From Arenicellales bacterium (lineage in GTDB: Bacteria > Pseudomonadota > Gammaproteobacteria > BMS3Bbin11): a stretch of 64,000 nt of DNA. This document shows positions 8,128 to 18,330 of this stretch, piece after piece. The notes below the pieces were generated by a model, which did no database searches, was not told the origin of the DNA, and saw only the letters and a program-made list of their open reading frames with translations. The stretch spans positions 1 through 64,000 of the forward strand of contig JARFQE010000072.1 in NCBI GenBank assembly GCA_029287915.1. The letters are read 5' to 3'. The position numbers and the translations under genes are program-made. Numbering within the stretch: position 1 is the stretch's first letter; the number at the start of each line of letters is the position of its first letter.

Positions 8128-9525
8128 TTACATCTTCTCGAGATCAAGTATCCCAGCAGGCTTGTCTTCCACTTTAGACGCCAGGTCACGCAGCGCTGCC
8201 TGCAGGGCTTCCTCAATGACCGGGTGATAAAAAGGCATCTTAAGTAGATCAAACACTGTCAGGTCCTGCTGTATGCACCAGGCCAGTAGATGTGCCAGGT
8301 TTTCGCCTTTTATACAAAACAGGCTCGCTCCCAATAATTTTCCGGTCTTTTTATCACCATATACACGAATCAGGCCACGGTTTTTTGTCATTATCAGGGC
8401 ACGGCCTACGGGTGCCATTTTGATCTGGCCAATGACGGTACTTTCGTGATCCAGTTCAGACCAGCTTGCCCCGACTGTACAGATATTCGGGTCGCTAAAA
8501 ATTATGGCTATCGGGGTCTTGCGACGGTATGCCTGGATACCTTCCCTGGCTGCGTTTAGTCCTGCGATGCGACCTTCATCGCCCGCTTCGTGCATGATGG
8601 GCCGGTTGCCAGACACATCTCCGGCAAGGAAAACCGGCTGGTCGCCACACTGCATGGTATTCGGGTTATGTACTGGCACCCCGTACTGGTCCAGTTCTAT
8701 GCCCAGGTTTTCAAGTTTCATCCCCGCTACGTTGGGCCTGCGCCCCATGCTTACCAGCAATTTATCCACCAGCACGGTGTTATCACAGGCAGTTACCCGT
8801 AGCTTGCCATCTTCCTCACAGATATCTGCCGGCTGCCCCAGCCAGAGGGGGATTTCGCGCCCGATAGTTTCAACAACAGATTTAAGTATCTCGGGATCCT
8901 CTATACCGCAGATCTGCTCAACCGCATCCACACCAGTGACATCGACATCCAGCCGTGCCAGTGCCTGGCCAATCTCCAGGCCAACCACTCCCAGTCCGAT
9001 GACAGCGATTGAATCGGGTAAGCTCTGCAGTTCAAACAGGGTATCTGTTGTGATGATGCGATCAGAAAAATCCTGCAGTGCCTTAGGGATCACAGGCGTG
9101 GATCCACTGGAGATGATTACGCTGCTGTAATTAACAGTATCGTCTCCCACGCGCAATTGCCCGGGTTTGACGAATTCAGCCTGGCCATGAATGATGTGAC
9201 CTTTTAGCCGCTTGTCATTATTTCCATGAACCCGCTCAACAAAAGAGTCACGCAATTCACGAACAAATTCCATCACCTCCTCTTTGTCTACCGACAGTTC
9301 ATCACCACCGTCAATCCCTTCCCGTTCAAGTACCTTGCGGCGATAATAATCCTCTGCAGCCTGGATCAGCACTTTTGATGGCATACAGCCTACCCTGGCA
9401 CAGGTGGTTCCAAGTTCACCGTTTTGTACAATCAGATAGCTTTTACGGTTCTGGATAACCTGGGACAGCGCGTACAGGCCTGCTGTTCCCGCTCCAATAA
9501 TAACGACATCGACATTGTGTTCCAT
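8128..9525 (-). CDS. Dihydrolipoyl dehydrogenase-like flavoprotein disulfide reductase
   Basis: A 465-residue class I pyridine nucleotide-disulfide oxidoreductase. The FAD motif GAGTAGLYA lies at residues 11-19, the redox-active pair C42/C47 sits in TCARVGCMPSK, a second Rossmann motif is GLGVVGLEIG, and the C-terminal FYHPVIEE carries the His-Glu pair. The TCARVGC form differs from the GTCxNxGC of the classical E3 subunit, so this belongs to a divergent branch and the electron acceptor is uncertain. I chose the ATG at 9525 over the TTG at 9540 because GGGAG lies about 7 nt upstream. No E1 or E2 genes are near, so it is not part of a dehydrogenase-complex operon here. Confidence 0.85.
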   Translation of the reverse strand: MEHNVDVVIIGAGTAGLYALSQVIQNRKSYLIVQNGELGTTCARVGCMPSKVLIQAAEDYYRRKVLEREGIDGGDELSVDKEEVMEFVRELRDSFVERVHGNNDKRLKGHIIHGQAEFVKPGQLRVGDDTVNYSSVIISSGSTPVIPKALQDFSDRIITTDTLFELQSLPDSIAVIGLGVVGLEIGQALARLDVDVTGVDAVEQICGIEDPEILKSVVETIGREIPLWLGQPADICEEDGKLRVTACDNTVLVDKLLVSMGRRPNVAGMKLENLGIELDQYGVPVHNPNTMQCGDQPVFLAGDVSGNRPIMHEAGDEGRIAGLNAAREGIQAYRRKTPIAIIFSDPNICTVGASWSELDHESTVIGQIKMAPVGRALIMTKNRGLIRVYGDKKTGKLLGASLFCIKGENLAHLLAWCIQQDLTVFDLLKMPFYHPVIEEALQAALRDLASKVEDKPAGILDLEKM

Positions 9526-9591
9526 AGCAAACTCCCGCAATCTAGATGTGCCTGCTCAGACAGGCTGGCGTGTCATATAGATAAAACAGCA

Positions 9592-10368
9592 TTATTTTTC
9601 TTTAGACGAGTTCTTCTGTTCACTCGATGGGCCGGTCGTCTGCGCCTCAACTTCATTTATCCCGGCTTCGACCTTGCGAATATCACCCAGATAGTAGCGC
9701 TTTTGTGCGTGCATGGTTTCGTCCAGTTCATAAACAAGAGGAATACCGGTGGGCATATTAACCTTGGCAATATCATCATCAGAGATGTTCTCAATATATT
9801 TCATCAATGCGCGCAGACTGTTGCCGTGCGCACAGATCATCACCTGTTTGCCAGCCTCAATGTCCGGGCGAATCTTGCTTTCCCAGTATTCCAGTACACG
9901 ATCCAGCGTGTCATGCAACGATTCAGTATTTGGTAATTTTTCACCCAGTCCGCTATAGCGAGCATCATACATAGGATGACGGGGATCTGCCTTGCTCAGC
10001 TCAGGCGGCCTGACTTCAAAACCACGCCGCCATTTCTGAACCTGCTCCTCGCCATAGTTCCGCATCACTTCCTTTTTATCCATGCCCTGCAGGGCCCCAT
10101 AATGGCGTTCGTTCAACACCCAGTTTTTTTCCAATGGGACCCACATTAGATCCATATTGTCGAGAATGATCCACGTGGTACGTATTGAACGTTTGAGCAG
10201 AGAAGTGTACACCTGGTCGAAGACGAAGCCGGCGTCCTTGAGCAGCTTGGCGGCTTCGATAGCTTCCTCAATACCGCGATCAGTCAGATCAACATCCGTC
10301 CAGCCGGTAAAGCGATTTTCCAGATTCCACATGCTCTGCCCGTGACGGACAAGTACTAACCTTTTCAT
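9592..10368 (-). CDS. gpmA: 2,3-bisphosphoglycerate-dependent phosphoglycerate mutase
   Basis: A 258-residue glycolytic/gluconeogenic mutase interconverting 3- and 2-phosphoglycerate. LVLVRHGQSMWN at the N-terminus carries the phospho-accepting histidine, ERHYGALQGMDK is the substrate loop, and CAHGNSLRAL holds the second catalytic histidine. The start is the ATG at 10368 (MKRLVLVRHG). The last 20 or so residues form a hydrophilic Ser/Gln/Lys tail beyond the usual end. It lies downstream of ppsA on the same strand, both acting in lower gluconeogenesis, with 162 bp between them. Confidence 0.95.
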   Translation of the reverse strand: MKRLVLVRHGQSMWNLENRFTGWTDVDLTDRGIEEAIEAAKLLKDAGFVFDQVYTSLLKRSIRTTWIILDNMDLMWVPLEKNWVLNERHYGALQGMDKKEVMRNYGEEQVQKWRRGFEVRPPELSKADPRHPMYDARYSGLGEKLPNTESLHDTLDRVLEYWESKIRPDIEAGKQVMICAHGNSLRALMKYIENISDDDIAKVNMPTGIPLVYELDETMHAQKRYYLGDIRKVEAGINEVEAQTTGPSSEQKNSSKEK

Positions 10369-10530
10369 GAATATATTCTCTCTTGTCAATTCAGAGGAAA
10401 GGCAAAGGATTTAAATCACAGTGTTTAAATTAAAAAACATCCCTATTCCCCCTTTCCTCTTTTTACGTTTCAAAACGGAACAGAAGACTATGCTAAACGG
10501 AACTATAGTTCAAACCATTATATAGCCGCT

Positions 10531-12909
10531 TCAGCCCTGTTGTCGCCGTGCCAGATCCAGCCAGGTTTCAATAACGCTATCAGGATTCAGTGACAGGCTA
10601 CTAATCCCTTCATCAACCAGCCAGGCAGCCAGGTCCGGATAATCAGAGGGTCCCTGTCCACATATACCAACATACTTCTTGTGCTTATGGCATGCCTTGA
10701 TCACCATCGATAACATCTTACGAATTGCCGGGTCACGTTCATCGAATAAATGCGATACCAGGCCTGAATCACGGTCCAGCCCGAGGGTTAACTGTGTCAG
10801 GTCGTTGGAACCAATCGAAAAGCCGTCAAAGTATTGTAAAAATTCTTCTGCCAGAACAACATTAGACGGCAGTTCGCACATCATTAATATTCTAAGCCCG
10901 TTTTCTCCGCGTTTCAGGCCATTTTCTGCCAGCAGTTCTATAATGGTTCTGGCTTCATCAAGGGTACGGACAAATGGCACCATTACCTCAATATTAACCA
11001 GCCCCATATCATCTCTAACGGCCTTCACGGCCTGGCATTCCATGGCAAAACTCTCTCTAAACTGTTCCGAAAGATAGCGTGACGTGCCACGATAACCGAT
11101 CATCGGGTTTTCCTCATCGGGTTCGTAAAGATCACCGCCCAGCAGGCTGATATATTCATTACTCTTGAAATCCGACAGACGCACAATGACGGGTTCTGGG
11201 GAAAATGCAGCAGCAATAGTTGAAATGCCTTCTTTCAGTTTACTGATATAGAATTCGATCGGCCCATCATAGCCGGCTATTCTTTCAGCGATTTGCTGCT
11301 GCAGAGACTCCTGTAGTCGACTGTAGTCAATGAGTGCCTGAGGATGAACACCAATCATTACATTAATAATGAATTCCAGTCTTGCCAGACCAACGCCCTG
11401 ATTCGGAAGGTTGGAGAAATCAAATGCGCGGGTAGGATTACCAACATTCATCATCAGTTTTACTGGCAGCTCCGGCAGATTATCCACGGCATGTCTTTCA
11501 ACTTCGAATGGCAGGATACAGTCATAAATACTGCCGGTATCACCTTCCGCGCAGGAGACGGTGACTTCCAGTCCCGTCTTAATCTTATTAGTTGCATCAC
11601 CACAACCAACGACGGCAGGAATATCCAGTTCGCGAGCTATAATTGCAGCGTGGCAGGTGCGTCCTCCTCGGTTAGTAACAATCGCTGCTGCGCGCTTCAT
11701 TATCGGTTCCCAGTCCGGGTCGGTCATGTCTGTTACCAGTACATCGCCGGGCTGTACATCTTCCATTCTGGATGGATCTCGGATAACACGAGCGACACCA
11801 CTACCTATACGTCTACCGATTGCTCTTCCGCTTGTTAATACACTGCTCTTTTGCTGTAAATGATAACGCTCAATAACTGCCTGACTTGTTTCCATGCTAC
11901 GAACGGTTTCAGGTCTTGCCTGTACGATATAGAGCTTACCATCCTCACCATCTAGCGCCCATTCAATGTCCATAGCTCTGCCATAGTGCTGCTCAATGTC
12001 CATAGCATGCCTTGCCAGTGTCTCTACCTGCACATCACTAATGCAGAAACGCGCGCGGTCGTGCTCTTCAACCTCGACAGTTCGTACAGATTTTCCGTGT
12101 TCTGAGGCACCGGTAAAAATCATCTTGATTGCCTTGTCACCGCGCTGGCGGCTTATAATCGCCTGATGGCCTGATGCAAGAGATGGCTTATAGACAAAAA
12201 ACTCATCTGGGTTAACCGCTCCCTGAACCACAGTTTCTCCTAGGCCCCATGCACCGGTAATGAAGACGACATCACGAAAGCCGCTTTCCGTATCAAGAGT
12301 AAAAAGCACACCTGAACTGCCAATATCACTTCGTATCATGCGCTGGATACCGGCCGACAATGCGACGGCTTCGTGCTCAAAACCCTGGTGTATACGATAG
12401 GCTATTGCACGATTATTAAACAGCGAGGCAAATACATGACGTGTGGCATTAAGCACATTACCAATACCTCGAATACTCAGATAGGTTTCCTGCTGGCCGG
12501 CAAAAGAAGCCTCGGGTAGATCCTCCGCAGTGGCGGAGGAACGAACGGCAACAGCGACATTACTACCATACTGTTGCTCCATATGATGATAGGCCTTACT
12601 GATCTCTTCCTGTAACCGCAGCCCCAGTGGTGCATCAATTAACCAGCGACGGATTTCGTTGCCAGTCTCGGCCAGCGCGTTGACATCATTGACATCAAGC
12701 CCCTGCAGTAGCTGGCTAATTTTTTTATCCAGCCCGTTCTCGGAAAGAAATTCGCGATATGCCTGTGCGGTAGTAGCGAAACCGCCGGGGACTTTTACCC
12801 CTGCGGCTGACAGGCCATTAATCATTTCACCGAGCGATGCATTTTTGCCGCCTACGATAGCAACATCTGCATTGCCAACTTCTTCAAGACCAACGACCAG
12901 CTTATTCAT
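10531..12909 (-). CDS. ppsA: Phosphoenolpyruvate synthase
   Basis: A 792-residue enzyme converting pyruvate and ATP to PEP, AMP and phosphate, the entry to gluconeogenesis. The N-terminal ATP-binding domain begins [11 protein letters not shown], the swivelling phosphohistidine domain has [13 protein letters not shown] with the active histidine at about residue 420, and the C-terminal PEP/pyruvate barrel has the [17 protein letters not shown] motif and [10 protein letters not shown] with the catalytic Cys. The length fits the family. The PpsR regulatory kinase/phosphorylase is not in the window. Confidence 0.97.
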   Translation of the reverse strand: MNKLVVGLEEVGNADVAIVGGKNASLGEMINGLSAAGVKVPGGFATTAQAYREFLSENGLDKKISQLLQGLDVNDVNALAETGNEIRRWLIDAPLGLRLQEEISKAYHHMEQQYGSNVAVAVRSSATAEDLPEASFAGQQETYLSIRGIGNVLNATRHVFASLFNNRAIAYRIHQGFEHEAVALSAGIQRMIRSDIGSSGVLFTLDTESGFRDVVFITGAWGLGETVVQGAVNPDEFFVYKPSLASGHQAIISRQRGDKAIKMIFTGASEHGKSVRTVEVEEHDRARFCISDVQVETLARHAMDIEQHYGRAMDIEWALDGEDGKLYIVQARPETVRSMETSQAVIERYHLQQKSSVLTSGRAIGRRIGSGVARVIRDPSRMEDVQPGDVLVTDMTDPDWEPIMKRAAAIVTNRGGRTCHAAIIARELDIPAVVGCGDATNKIKTGLEVTVSCAEGDTGSIYDCILPFEVERHAVDNLPELPVKLMMNVGNPTRAFDFSNLPNQGVGLARLEFIINVMIGVHPQALIDYSRLQESLQQQIAERIAGYDGPIEFYISKLKEGISTIAAAFSPEPVIVRLSDFKSNEYISLLGGDLYEPDEENPMIGYRGTSRYLSEQFRESFAMECQAVKAVRDDMGLVNIEVMVPFVRTLDEARTIIELLAENGLKRGENGLRILMMCELPSNVVLAEEFLQYFDGFSIGSNDLTQLTLGLDRDSGLVSHLFDERDPAIRKMLSMVIKACHKHKKYVGICGQGPSDYPDLAAWLVDEGISSLSLNPDSVIETWLDLARRQQG

Positions 12910-12986
12910 TGCCTTGTCTCTTTGCTTAATTGTAAGTTTTATTCTTTAAAACACAGTCAGCGGCATCTGAGAATTACGAACCACAT

Positions 12987-14462
12987 TCAACCAATAGCAG
13001 GAGGGCCATCACGCCCACGACGACTCACGGGCTTATCTTTAACAGAGGGTGATAGAGGTGTTTCTATCTGAACAACTTCAGCTAACCTGCTACGTTTGCT
13101 ATCCTCATCACCGCCACTATTGTCCTCACCACCTGCTCTCTGGGCCATTTTTTGTTCGCCCCTTTTAGATGGAGCACGTTTTTCAGCTGCCTTAATTGCA
13201 GAACTCCTGGAAGGTCTAGTTTTGCTTGGTTTTCTATCTTGATCTCGTCTGTCCGACTTTTTCGAAGACGACGCACCGGCCGGTTTCAATTTTGCCAGCA
13301 TCTCAGGTTCAATTTTACCGGGCGGGATAGGTTTGCCTATATATTCTTCAATATCCATTAAATAATAAGCTGTATCTTCACAGGCAAATGATATCGCGTC
13401 ACCTGATGCACCGGCTCTTGCGGTTCGGCCGATTCGGTGAACATAATCTTCTGCATCCTGTGGCAAATCGTAATTTATTACATGGGAAACTGCGGGAATA
13501 TGTAAGCCTCTGGCCGCTACATCGGTTGCCACCAGAATGCCTATTTTGTCGTCCTTGAAATCCTGTAGCAATCTTTCACGCTTTGGTTGAGGAACATCTC
13601 CAGAGATAATCCCGCATTTAAATCCATTCGCACGCAAACTGTTATAGATTTTCTCAGCAACCCATTTCATGTTGACAAAAATAAGTGTGCGCGTTGGTTC
13701 ATGTTGCTTTAGCAAGCCCACCAGCAATGGTAATTTTTCCTCATTTCCAGGATGGTAGACTATTTGGGTAATCTTGTCGGCCGTTACTGTTTCACTCTCA
13801 ATCTTTACTTCTATCGGCTCATTCATATGTTCGTAGGCCAGCTCCTCGACACGATGGCTCAGTGTTGCCGAGAACAGCAGGCTGAGGCGATCAGCCGGTG
13901 CCGTCATACGATTCAGCAAATAACGGATGTCTTTGATAAACCCCATATCAAACATGCGATCGGCTTCGTCCAGAATGAGTACATCTAGACGGTCAAGCTT
14001 GTATAGACCCTGCTTAAAGTAGTCGATCAGACGCCCAGGAGTACCAACAAGGATGTCTACCCCTTTTTCCAGCATCTTGCGCTGGGCGTCATAACCAGTG
14101 CCACCATAAACCAGACCCAGCTTGAGGCCTGTATAACTACCTATGATGCTGGCATCCTTTTTTATTTGAATCGCCAGTTCCCGGGTTGGAGCGAGTATCA
14201 ATACCCTCGGCTGGTTCTTTTTTCTCTCCGCATCTGGTTCATTGCTTAACAGATGCTGATAGGCAGCAAGTAGAAAAGCCATCGTTTTACCGGTACCAGT
14301 CTGTGCCTGTCCGGCAACATCCCTGCCCGCAAGGGCGTGTGGCAGGGTTTCTGCCTGTATCGGTGTGCAGAATTCGAAACCGGCTTCAGTCAAGCCCTTC
14401 AGCAGCGACTCATTGAGCTTGAAATCACTGAATTTTTTATCTGTAAGATGTGTAGTAGTCAT
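12987..14462 (-). CDS. rhlB: DEAD-box RNA helicase RhlB
   Basis: A 491-residue ATP-dependent RNA helicase. Motifs in order are: CTPIQAETLP (Q motif), AQTGTGKT (residues 53-60), PTRELA, GTPGRL, LDEADRMFD, SAT, VATDVAARGLHIP and HRIGRTARAG. It has a lysine/arginine/serine-rich tail of about 90 residues, suited to RNA or RNase E contact. RhlB rather than another DEAD protein is supported by context: it is divergent from trxA with rho next, the same arrangement as in E. coli. It probably acts in RNA decay. Confidence 0.9.
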   Translation of the reverse strand: MTTTHLTDKKFSDFKLNESLLKGLTEAGFEFCTPIQAETLPHALAGRDVAGQAQTGTGKTMAFLLAAYQHLLSNEPDAERKKNQPRVLILAPTRELAIQIKKDASIIGSYTGLKLGLVYGGTGYDAQRKMLEKGVDILVGTPGRLIDYFKQGLYKLDRLDVLILDEADRMFDMGFIKDIRYLLNRMTAPADRLSLLFSATLSHRVEELAYEHMNEPIEVKIESETVTADKITQIVYHPGNEEKLPLLVGLLKQHEPTRTLIFVNMKWVAEKIYNSLRANGFKCGIISGDVPQPKRERLLQDFKDDKIGILVATDVAARGLHIPAVSHVINYDLPQDAEDYVHRIGRTARAGASGDAISFACEDTAYYLMDIEEYIGKPIPPGKIEPEMLAKLKPAGASSSKKSDRRDQDRKPSKTRPSRSSAIKAAEKRAPSKRGEQKMAQRAGGEDNSGGDEDSKRSRLAEVVQIETPLSPSVKDKPVSRRGRDGPPAIG

Positions 14463-14587
14463 ATAAATGCAATGTTATCAGGAAATAGCTCGAAGGTGGA
14501 CTTGCATTGGCGCGATGTTTGGGCTGAAATAGAAATTAGTTAATTTTAAAATCAAATAACATATCAAATAACATTACGAGGAAAGCA

Positions 14588-14914
14588 ATGAGCAATTCCA
14601 TTATTCAGGTCACAGACGATGATTTCGAAGAAGTCGTGCTGAGATCATCTGAACCGGTTCTGGTCGATTACTGGGCAGAATGGTGTGGTCCGTGCAAGGT
14701 TATCACTCCATTACTGGACGAAATAGCCGCCGAATACGGAGACAAGATAAAGGTTGCCAAGCTAAACATCGATGATAATCCTGCCACACCACCAAAATAT
14801 GGAATACGTGGAATCCCGACATTGATGTTGTTCAAGGATGGAAACGTGGAAGCAACAAAAGTCGGTGCCATGTCGAAATCACAATTAACAGCATTTATCG
14901 ATGCGAATAGCTAA
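14588..14914 (+). CDS. trxA: Thioredoxin
   Basis: A 108-residue cytoplasmic thioredoxin, the usual length. The active site WCGPCK has cysteines at 33 and 36; the cis-proline motif [10 protein letters not shown] and the buried Asp in LVDYWAEW are present. It reduces protein disulfides with NADPH via thioredoxin reductase, which is not in the window. An AGGAAAGC Shine-Dalgarno precedes the ATG. The order rhlB (divergent)-trxA-rho is conserved in gammaproteobacteria. Confidence 0.97.
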   Translation: MSNSIIQVTDDDFEEVVLRSSEPVLVDYWAEWCGPCKVITPLLDEIAAEYGDKIKVAKLNIDDNPATPPKYGIRGIPTLMLFKDGNVEATKVGAMSKSQLTAFIDANS

Positions 14915-14917
14915 AAC

Positions 14918-14956
14918 AACTCTCTGCACATTTATCACACTACACGACAGAGAGTT
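14918..14956 (+). terminator. Stem-loop directly after trxA
   Basis: AACTCTCTG (14918-14926) and CAGAGAGTT (14948-14956) form a perfect 9-bp stem with a 21-nt loop, starting 4 nt after the trxA stop. It lacks a T-tract, so it may protect the mRNA 3' end or act as a Rho-linked end rather than as a classical intrinsic terminator. Confidence 0.45.
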
Positions 14957-15316
14957 ACTACAACACTATAAATTTCGCTAATAGGCGAAGGGCGTTAAGA
15001 AATCATAAAAAAGCAGGATACCCTGTTGTTTTAACCGGCATTGATTTCCATTTCGCCTTTGTGTCATAGCCGTTTGACAATAATACCGTCAATCATTTAA
15101 CAGCAAATTGAACATTAAATACTTTACCTCTGTCCGCCAGAGTGCTAGTCTTATAAAAAATAAGGATAATCCTTAGAAAAAGTATCCGCTCATCTCGAGC
15201 ACCCTCAATAGCAGTAATTCAGTACTAAAAGTACCAAATAAAAACTATTTCGCCGAAAACACTCGGCTTTTCACTTAATCAATTCCTTGACACGCGTCCG
15301 TCATAAACTCTCAGCT
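14957..15316 (+). promoter_or_regulatory. rho leader region with GC stem and T4 run
   Basis: This 360-bp stretch holds no recognisable gene. A possible -35, TTGACA, lies at about 15066. Near its end, GCCGA (15252-15256), AAACAC and TCGGC (15263-15267) form a 5-bp stem followed directly by TTTT, 45 nt before the rho ATG. It resembles a weak intrinsic attenuator. In E. coli, rho is autoregulated in its leader, and the position here fits a similar role, but that is inference. Confidence 0.4.
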
Positions 15317-16591
15317 ATGAACCAACCTCAATCAATCCACCTTACTGAAATTAAAAGCATGACACCTACCGATCTGGTAGAACATGCCGCTGAACTTAAA
15401 CTGAACAACATCTCCCGCATGCGCAAACAGGATCAGATATTTGCGATCCTAAAGGCAGAGTCAAAGCGTGGTACAAAAATAGCGGGTGAAGGTGTGGTAG
15501 AAATCCTGCAGGATGGCTTTGGTTTCCTGCGTTCAGCCGACAGTTCCTATCTCGCGGGACCAGATGATATATATGTATCACCGAGCCAGATTCGCCGCTT
15601 CAACCTGCGCACCGGTGATACAATTACCGGTCAGATAAGACCTCCCAAGGATTCCGAGCGTTATTTTGCCCTGCTCAAGGTTGAGACCATCAATGGCCAG
15701 CATCCGGACGAGGCCAAGAACAAGATATTATTTGAAAACCTGACGCCCCTGCATCCCAATGAAAGGCTGCCGCTGGAGCGCGAGAACGGCTCCGCTGAGG
15801 ACATCACCAGTAGAATTATTGACCTCGTTGCGCCTATTGGTAAAGGCCAGCGCGGTTTGATTGTTTCATCGCCAAAAAGCGGAAAAACGGTTATGTTACA
15901 ACAGATTGCCCACGCCATTGCCGCCAACAGCCCTGATGTTGAAATCATTGTCTTGCTGATCGATGAACGTCCGGAAGAAGTTACTGAAATGCAGCGCAAT
16001 ATCCGTGGTGAAGTTATCGCGTCAACCTTCGATGAACCGGCCTCACGTCACGTACAGGTAGCTGAAATGGTGATCGAAAAAGCCAAGCGACTGGTTGAAC
16101 ATAAACGTGATGTAGTCATTCTGCTGGATTCCATTACCCGTCTGGCTCGTGCCTATAACACGGTAGCACCATCATCCGGTAAGGTGCTGACCGGTGGCGT
16201 CGACGCCAATGCACTTCAACGTCCAAAGCGTTTCTTCGGTGCCGCTAGAAATATTGAGGAAGGCGGCAGCCTGACCATACTCGCCACCGCCCTGATAGAG
16301 ACTGGTTCAAAGATGGATGACGTCATCTATGAAGAATTCAAGGGTACTGGCAACATGGAAATCCATCTCGATCGACGTATTGCCGAGCGACGTATCTTTC
16401 CAACCATCATCATCAACAAGTCTGGCACACGCCGCGAAGAACTATTGACCGACCCTGACGAACTTCAGAAAATCTGGTTGCTACGAAACCTGCTGCACCC
16501 GATGGATGATGTAGAAGCCGTTATATTCATGATCGACAAAATGAAAGCAACCAAAAATAATGCCGAGTTCTTCAATTCGATGAAGGGATGA
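15317..16591 (+). CDS. rho: Transcription termination factor Rho
   Basis: A 424-residue hexameric RNA helicase that ends transcription at C-rich sites. It has an N-terminal helical domain ([16 protein letters not shown]), a cold-shock-like RNA-binding region ([23 protein letters not shown] is almost invariant), a Walker A SPKSGKT, the Walker [11 protein letters not shown] and the Q-loop [13 protein letters not shown]. Of the possible starts, the ATG at 15317 gives the family's usual N-terminus; the longer frame to 15287 (TTG) adds only 10 residues. Confidence 0.97.
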   Translation: MNQPQSIHLTEIKSMTPTDLVEHAAELKLNNISRMRKQDQIFAILKAESKRGTKIAGEGVVEILQDGFGFLRSADSSYLAGPDDIYVSPSQIRRFNLRTGDTITGQIRPPKDSERYFALLKVETINGQHPDEAKNKILFENLTPLHPNERLPLERENGSAEDITSRIIDLVAPIGKGQRGLIVSSPKSGKTVMLQQIAHAIAANSPDVEIIVLLIDERPEEVTEMQRNIRGEVIASTFDEPASRHVQVAEMVIEKAKRLVEHKRDVVILLDSITRLARAYNTVAPSSGKVLTGGVDANALQRPKRFFGAARNIEEGGSLTILATALIETGSKMDDVIYEEFKGTGNMEIHLDRRIAERRIFPTIIINKSGTRREELLTDPDELQKIWLLRNLLHPMDDVEAVIFMIDKMKATKNNAEFFNSMKG

Positions 16592-16612
16592 CTCAGCATT
16601 ACCGCTATACAC

Positions 16613-16640
16613 TTGAGTTTTTGACAGAATTTGTTATTAT
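16613..16640 (+). promoter_or_regulatory. Probable rpmE promoter
   Basis: TTGAGT (16613-16618), a 16-nt spacer and TATTAT (16635-16640) resemble a sigma-70 promoter, followed by TCGCGCCC, a GC-rich discriminator typical of stringently controlled ribosomal promoters. Confidence 0.45.
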
Positions 16641-16697
16641 TCGCGCCCTTTTTCAGCAACCAGGCAAATACACCGAAACCGGCAGAGTGACAAGACA

Positions 16698-16907
16698 ATG
16701 AAGGAAAATACACATCCCGAATACAAAACCATGCAGGTAAGCTGCACATGTGGCAATACATTCGAAACGCGTTCCACCATCGGCCATGATCTCAATGTCG
16801 AAGTGTGTTCCCAGTGCCACCCGTTCTATACCGGTAAACAGAAGATACTCGATACCGCTGGTCGTGTAAGCAAATTCAAGGATAAATATAACCGCGGCAA
16901 AAAATAA
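16698..16907 (+). CDS. rpmE: 50S ribosomal protein L31 (zinc-binding form)
   Basis: A 69-residue protein with the signature [22 protein letters not shown] and [17 protein letters not shown]. The C-x-C and C-x2-C pairs mark the zinc-containing L31 paralogue rather than the zinc-free YkgM type. It is transcribed alone between rho and a strong terminator. Confidence 0.96.
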   Translation: MKENTHPEYKTMQVSCTCGNTFETRSTIGHDLNVEVCSQCHPFYTGKQKILDTAGRVSKFKDKYNRGKK

Positions 16908-16930
16908 ACCTGGCTTTGCTACTCTATGCA

Positions 16931-16957
16931 AAGGGCGCCAGCTGGTGCCCTTTTTTT
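16931..16957 (+). terminator. Strong intrinsic terminator after rpmE
   Basis: GGGCGCCA (16933-16940) pairs with TGGTGCCC (16943-16950, one G-T pair) across a tiny loop, preceded by AA and followed by seven T (16951-16957). It is the clearest intrinsic terminator in the window and isolates rpmE from prmB. Confidence 0.88.
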
Positions 16958-16988
16958 AATTCTAAAATGAAAAACTACTATATTCAGC

Positions 16989-17861
16989 ATGAAGCTTTCG
17001 ACCTGTATTGAGGCTGCGGCCAGGCAGCTCGAGAGCGCCGGAGTTTTTTTCGGTCATGGAACCGATAATGCCTGGGATGAGGCTGCCTGGCTGGTTCTTC
17101 ATGCATTAGATATTGCCGTTGATGAAGAAGCCGATCTGAACCTTACCGTTGACACCTCACAACAGGAAGTAATTAACACACTGCTAAAGCAGCGTATTGA
17201 ATCCCGCAAACCAGCTGCCTATCTGACCGGAACCGCCTGGTTTGCCGGTCTACCGTTCCATACTGCTGAAGGTGTAATTGTTCCCCGCTCTCACATTAGT
17301 GTCTTTCTGCTTGAAAATGGTCGCCCCTGGATCAAACCCGGTTCCGTGAAACGTATCCTTGATCTCTGTACAGGAAGTGGATGTATTGCCATTGCTGCCG
17401 CTATGGCGTTTCCGGAAGCTGATGTTGATGCAACAGATATTGATCCGCTGGCACTGTCTTTGGCCGAAAAAAATATCAGGCAATATAAATTCGAAAACCG
17501 CATTCAATTGATAGCGTCTGATATCTATCAGAACCTGTCATCAGAATACGACCTGATCCTCACCAATCCGCCCTATGTTCCATCCGGCGAAATCAGCGGC
17601 TTCCCCTCCGAATATCAGCACGAACCCGCTGCAGCCTTCGACGGCGGCCCAGATGGTCTCGACCTGGTACACAAAATCCTCAATGAAGCATCGAGTTTCC
17701 TGTCTGCAGAAGGTCATCTTATCGCAGAAGTAGGAGAAAGCTGGACTACACTGGAAAATGCCTACCCTCAAGTAGCCTTTAACTGGCTGGAAACAGGTGT
17801 TCAAAATTCAGGCCTTTTTATATTAGGTCGTCAGGAATTGGACCGGCATTTCAATAGCTGA
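16989..17861 (+). CDS. prmB: Ribosomal protein L3 glutamine N5-methyltransferase
   Basis: A 290-residue PrmB/PrmC-type class I methyltransferase. It has an N-terminal helical domain, a SAM motif LDLCTGSGCIAIAAA at about residue 123, an acidic VDATDIDPLAL, and the NPPY catalytic motif at residues 193-196 that binds the target glutamine. The absence of an adjacent prfA and the presence of FPSEYQHEPAAAFDGG favour PrmB (L3 target) over PrmC (release factors). Expected partner genes such as aroC are not adjacent. Confidence 0.88.
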   Translation: MKLSTCIEAAARQLESAGVFFGHGTDNAWDEAAWLVLHALDIAVDEEADLNLTVDTSQQEVINTLLKQRIESRKPAAYLTGTAWFAGLPFHTAEGVIVPRSHISVFLLENGRPWIKPGSVKRILDLCTGSGCIAIAAAMAFPEADVDATDIDPLALSLAEKNIRQYKFENRIQLIASDIYQNLSSEYDLILTNPPYVPSGEISGFPSEYQHEPAAAFDGGPDGLDLVHKILNEASSFLSAEGHLIAEVGESWTTLENAYPQVAFNWLETGVQNSGLFILGRQELDRHFNS

Positions 17862-18280
17862 AAATTGTTGAATTACTTTAAAAGCCTGGCCTCAAATATA
17901 TATCAAGAGGTGATCAACTAGACTTTCTAATCAGCTGCTAACTTTTCTGCATACAGAGAATACCCTGATCAGCGAGATACCGAGAATCCATATCAGCCAA
18001 TGAATATTGCTGTCGTCATGATCCACTCACACGGTGCTGATACAGTCAGATGCCAGAAAGTGACAAGAACACCGATGGCTTATACGCTCAATGCATCATG
18101 CAGTAACAGTAGATTATTCATGGCTAACGCTGCCAGTCACTTGCCCTGTACAGGAGTGCACCCGGCGACACCAGTAAACTTGCCTGATGTCAGCAGGACA
18201 GGATCTTCTGTAATGAATGGCGCGGTGGTTTCTACTGACGATATGTTTGCACAGCTTACATGAGCAACTCTTTCTAATAG
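17862..18280. other. Gene-free gap between convergent prmB and the channel gene
   Basis: About 420 bp with no convincing gene. A short plus frame at 18000-18263 has no family features. On the minus strand some hydrophobic stretches appear, interrupted by stops, possibly an old membrane-protein remnant, but nothing I can name. Confidence 0.4.
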
Positions 18281-18323
18281 TTATTATCAGGCGCAGTAGT
18301 GAAAATCATACTGCTGATAATAA
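18281..18323. terminator. Stem-loop at the 3' end of the channel gene
   Basis: TTATTATCA-GGC-GCAGTA (18281-18298) pairs with TACTGCTGATAATAA (18309-18323), leaving a 3-nt bulge and a 10-nt loop. It lies 8 nt beyond the stop of the minus-strand channel gene. Confidence 0.5.
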
Positions 18324-18330
18324 CAGCTAT

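Noticed and set aside
18000-18263. An 87-codon plus-strand ORF after prmB
   Set aside because: Cys/Ser/Thr-rich composition without domain features and no convincing ribosome-binding site; probably chance.
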